DNA of 7,258 nt from assembly GCA_946403735.1 (NCBI GenBank), contig CAMJAZ010000072.1, positions 1 to 7,258 on the forward strand, given 5' to 3'. Shown piece by piece: positions 5,836-7,258 of this stretch (positions are counted from its first letter, which is position 1; each line of letters starts with the position of its first letter). Source of the stretch: an uncultured Selenomonadales bacterium (GTDB lineage: Bacteria > Bacillota > Negativicutes > Selenomonadales > Selenomonadaceae). The translations under genes were made by a program, and so were the position numbers. Below the pieces are notes generated by a model. That model did no database searches and had not been told where the DNA came from. It worked only from the letters and a program-made list of their open reading frames with translations.

Positions 5836-6936
5836 AATTATTTTATTCAATCCTTCTTCGTAGACGTGCGAATATTCTTTTGCACTCTTACGCAAAATCA
5901 TTACGCTTAAATTTTCCTCAAAATTTTCGTCGTCGTCTTCAACATCGAAAGGATTATAATTTTTTCCCGCGCAGATTAAATTCAACTGCGAAGTGCTATC
6001 AGCTTCATTGTACGTTACGTCGACGACGATTGAAATTGCGTCGTCATCATCATAACAACCCGCCATCATAGTATAAATGGATTCTTCACAACAAAGTTGC
6101 AATCTCTGCGCGTACTTCGTCTTAAGTCCATATTTTTCAGCGAAGTTTTCAATTTGTCCCTGCATTTCCAGCAAGTCAAAGTCGCGTTCGTAAATTTCGT
6201 AATGGAAATTTTTTTGACGCTGAATGAAGGCAATAGTTTTATCACGTCGCGGATGCTCAAAAATTTCTTCAGGCGTACCCTGTTCATAAATTCCGCCGTC
6301 AGCAAAAAATAAAATTTTCGTGCCAACTTCCCGCGCGAAATTCATTTCATGCGTAACAATAATCATGGTCAAATTTCTTTTCGCCAACATACGAATGACG
6401 GCTAAAACTTCACTGACCATTGTGGGATCGAGTGCGCTTGTCGGTTCGTCGAAAAGAATAACTTTAGGATTCATCATCAAACTTCGACAAATGGCGATAC
6501 GTTGTTGCTGTCCGCCAGATAAAACGGCGGGATATGAATTTGCCTTCGTGGACAATCCAACTTGCGTTAAAAGTTCAGCGGCTTTCTTTTCAGCCTCAAT
6601 CTTTGTCATTCCTAAAAGTTTTATCGGCGCGATACAAAGATTTTCCATGACGTTCATATTTGTGAACAGATTAAATTTTTGGTAGACCATGCCCATACTT
6701 CGGCGAATTGTATCGATGTCGCAGTCAGGCGCAGTAATTTCTTGACCGTCGATAAAAATTTTTCCAGCGTCAGGCAATTCCAAAAGTTCAATGCAACGTA
6801 AAAAAACACTTTTGCCACAACCAGAACCGCCGATAATTACGACGCGTTCGCCTTCGTCGATAGAAAAATCTATACCGCGCAAAACTTCAAGTTCGCCGAA
6901 AGATTTTTTCAATCCGTGAATTTCAATCAAACTCAA
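5824..6936 (-). CDS. GlnQ-type amino-acid ABC transporter ATPase with fused degenerate GHKL (RsbW-like) C-terminal domain
   Basis: Residues 1-242 are a complete polar-amino-acid-type ABC ATPase: Walker A 'GGSGCGKS' (36-43), Q-loop Gln86, signature 'LSGGQQQR' (139-146), Walker B 'ILFDEP' (160-165), D-loop 'SALD' (167-170) and switch His196. Typical GlnQ proteins end near 240-250. Here about 125 residues follow (243-370), with 'LQLCCEES' (279-286), 'GKNYNPFD' (324-331) and 'EGLNKIIL' (361-368). This order recalls anti-sigma/RsbW HATPase domains (vEExxxN, DxGxPFDP, GxNxlxl). The N-box Asn is Thr289 and the G1-box Asp is Cys322, so ATP binding there may be lost. The domain call is tentative. TTG at 6936 is preferred over GTG at 6963: AAAGGAA (6951-6945) lies 8 nt upstream and 'MSLIEIHGLKKSFG' is family-like. 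No permease or binding protein gene is adjacent, so its partners and substrate are unknown. Confidence 0.88.
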   Translation of the reverse strand: MSLIEIHGLKKSFGELEVLRGIDFSIDEGERVVIIGGSGCGKSVFLRCIELLELPDAGKIFIDGQEITAPDCDIDTIRRSMGMVYQKFNLFTNMNVMENLCIAPIKLLGMTKIEAEKKAAELLTQVGLSTKANSYPAVLSGGQQQRIAICRSLMMNPKVILFDEPTSALDPTMVSEVLAVIRMLAKRNLTMIIVTHEMNFAREVGTKILFFADGGIYEQGTPEEIFEHPRRDKTIAFIQRQKNFHYEIYERDFDLLEMQGQIENFAEKYGLKTKYAQRLQLCCEESIYTMMAGCYDDDDAISIVVDVTYNEADSTSQLNLICAGKNYNPFDVEDDDENFEENLSVMILRKSAKEYSHVYEEGLNKIILKL

Positions 6937-6979
6937 TGTAAAAATTCCTTTCGTGATAACCACGCAAACATTCCTGCGA

Positions 6980-7008
6980 ATTATAAAGTATCAATGCAAA
7001 AACTTCAA
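6980..7008 (-). promoter_or_regulatory. Promoter of the ABC ATPase gene
   Basis: On the minus strand TTGAAG (7008-7003), a 17-nt spacer and a perfect TATAAT (6985-6980) form a strong housekeeping promoter. Transcription would begin near 6973, leaving about 37 nt before the TTG start at 6936 and only about 10 before the GTG at 6963. This supports the TTG start. It is back to back with the rRNA promoter, with 58 bp between the two -35 boxes. Confidence 0.65.
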
Positions 7009-7033
7009 CAAAATTTTGCAACGGTACAAGCTA

Positions 7034-7095
7034 GAAAAATCTTAAAAAAATTTTTTAGAAAGGGGGTTGACAAAAATGGAAAGGTGTAGTATCCT
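7034..7095 (+). promoter_or_regulatory. rRNA operon promoter with AT-rich upstream (UP-like) element
   Basis: A consensus TTGACA (7067-7072), a 17-nt spacer and TATCCT (7090-7095) lie about 105 bp before the 16S gene. Upstream, 7034-7060 holds A/T tracts including an A7-T6 near-palindrome (7044-7056), as expected for an UP element bound by the RNA polymerase alpha subunit. The start would be near 7102. No second tandem rRNA promoter was seen in the window. Confidence 0.8.
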
Positions 7096-7118
7096 ATGCA
7101 AGCTGATTCGCTCAGGAC

Positions 7119-7136
7119 TCCTTGAAAACTGAACAA
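7119..7136 (+). promoter_or_regulatory. boxA-like antitermination element in the rRNA leader
   Basis: TCCTTGAAAACTGAACAA resembles the conserved CTTTGAAAACT element of Firmicute rRNA leaders, the likely NusB/S10 (boxA) loading site that keeps polymerase from terminating in rRNA genes. The identity rests on the motif and its position between promoter and 16S. Confidence 0.6.
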
Positions 7137-7153
7137 TGTTTTTGCTAGTGCAG

Positions 7154-7175
7154 GTCTTTTTACAAGACATTTTTT
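7154..7175 (+). other. Short leader hairpin followed by a T-run
   Basis: GTCTT (7154-7158) pairs with AAGAC (7164-7168) over a 5-nt loop, and a T-run ends at 7175. It looks like a weak intrinsic terminator, but the stem is only 5 bp and it follows the boxA-like element. It may be a processing or spacer structure instead. Confidence 0.3.
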
Positions 7176-7199
7176 AGAGCCATTTTTTTGAACTCGATA

Positions 7200-7258
7200 T
7201 TTTTTGGAGAGTTTGATCCTGGCTCAGGACGAACGCTGGCGGCGTGCTTAACACATGC
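7200..7258 (+). rRNA. rrs: 16S ribosomal RNA, 5' end only
   Basis: The universal start GAGTTTGATCCTGGCTCAG (about 7209-7227) is followed by GACGAACGCTGGCGGCGTG and CTTAACACATGC. Only the first 59 or so bases are in the window. The mature 5' end is placed near 7200 by comparison with the usual 6 bases before GGAGAG in Bacillus, and could differ by a few bases. The CTTAACACATGC form is common in Negativicutes and also in some other phyla, so this short piece supports but does not prove the placement. Confidence 0.97.

Noticed and set aside
5880..6685. Open frames on both strands inside the ABC ATPase gene
   Set aside because: The ABC frame has every motif in order through this stretch; the others are shadows.
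6937..6963. GTG at 6963 as the start of the ABC gene
   Set aside because: The Shine-Dalgarno AAAGGAA falls inside this extension, positioned for TTG 6936, and the predicted transcript begins only about 10 nt before the GTG.
1..7258. A new defence, mobile or biosynthetic system spanning the window
   Set aside because: No such gene set, integrase, transposase or toxin-antitoxin pair is present; the bacterial genes are mostly housekeeping and the left end belongs to another organism.

Overview
The window joins two unrelated kinds of DNA. Positions 1 to about 460 are extremely AT-rich (about a fifth G+C by eye), use AAT/AAA/ATT-type codons and encode an Asn-rich protein piece on the + strand. 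It reads as the PH-GRAM domain of a eukaryotic myotubularin-family protein. The reading frame meets a TAA at 407-409, yet the family's next landmark (NGWxxYDxxxE[FY]xRQ) follows directly in the same frame. This suggests a eukaryote that reads TAA as glutamine, most likely a ciliate. From about 460 to the end the DNA is bacterial, with moderate G+C and densely packed genes. The bacterium looks like a Firmicute, probably Negativicutes/Selenomonadales: the 16S start has the ...GGCGTGCTTAACACATGC form, the rRNA leader carries a Firmicute-type CTTGAAAACT box, and the gene types fit. That placement is inference. A gut or rumen metagenome holding both ciliate and bacterial DNA would explain the mixture, and an assembly chimera is the simplest reading of the joint.

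Bacterial layout. (1) On the minus strand, a Tat-exported peptidoglycan amidase (1764-1060) overlaps truA (1063 to the joint) by ATGA; truA loses its C-terminus at the joint. (2) Divergent from the amidase, a membrane-anchored polysaccharide/peptidoglycan deacetylase (1943-2911) has a recognisable promoter. Both of these cell-wall genes have a Shine-Dalgarno sequence about 28-30 nt upstream of the start, with a hairpin in between. (3) rlmH (3355-2912, minus) converges on the deacetylase, and the two stop codons abut. (4) A two-TM protein of unknown function (3411-4040, +) converges on an acyl-CoA synthetase (5764-4127, minus) across an AT-rich array of heptanucleotide repeats. (5) Upstream on the minus strand is a GlnQ-type ABC ATPase (6936-5824) with an extra C-terminal domain that resembles a degenerate RsbW/GHKL ATPase. 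No permease or binding protein accompanies it. (6) Divergent from this, a strong rRNA promoter, a leader with a boxA-like element and the first bases of 16S rRNA close the window.

Functionally the bacterial part is mostly housekeeping: envelope remodelling (amidase, deacetylase), tRNA/rRNA modification (truA, rlmH), acyl activation and the start of an rRNA operon. No phage genes, IS element, CRISPR array or defence system was seen. The points most worth a second look are the ciliate-type fragment with its readthrough TAA, the ABC-GHKL fusion, and the paired 5' leader structures.
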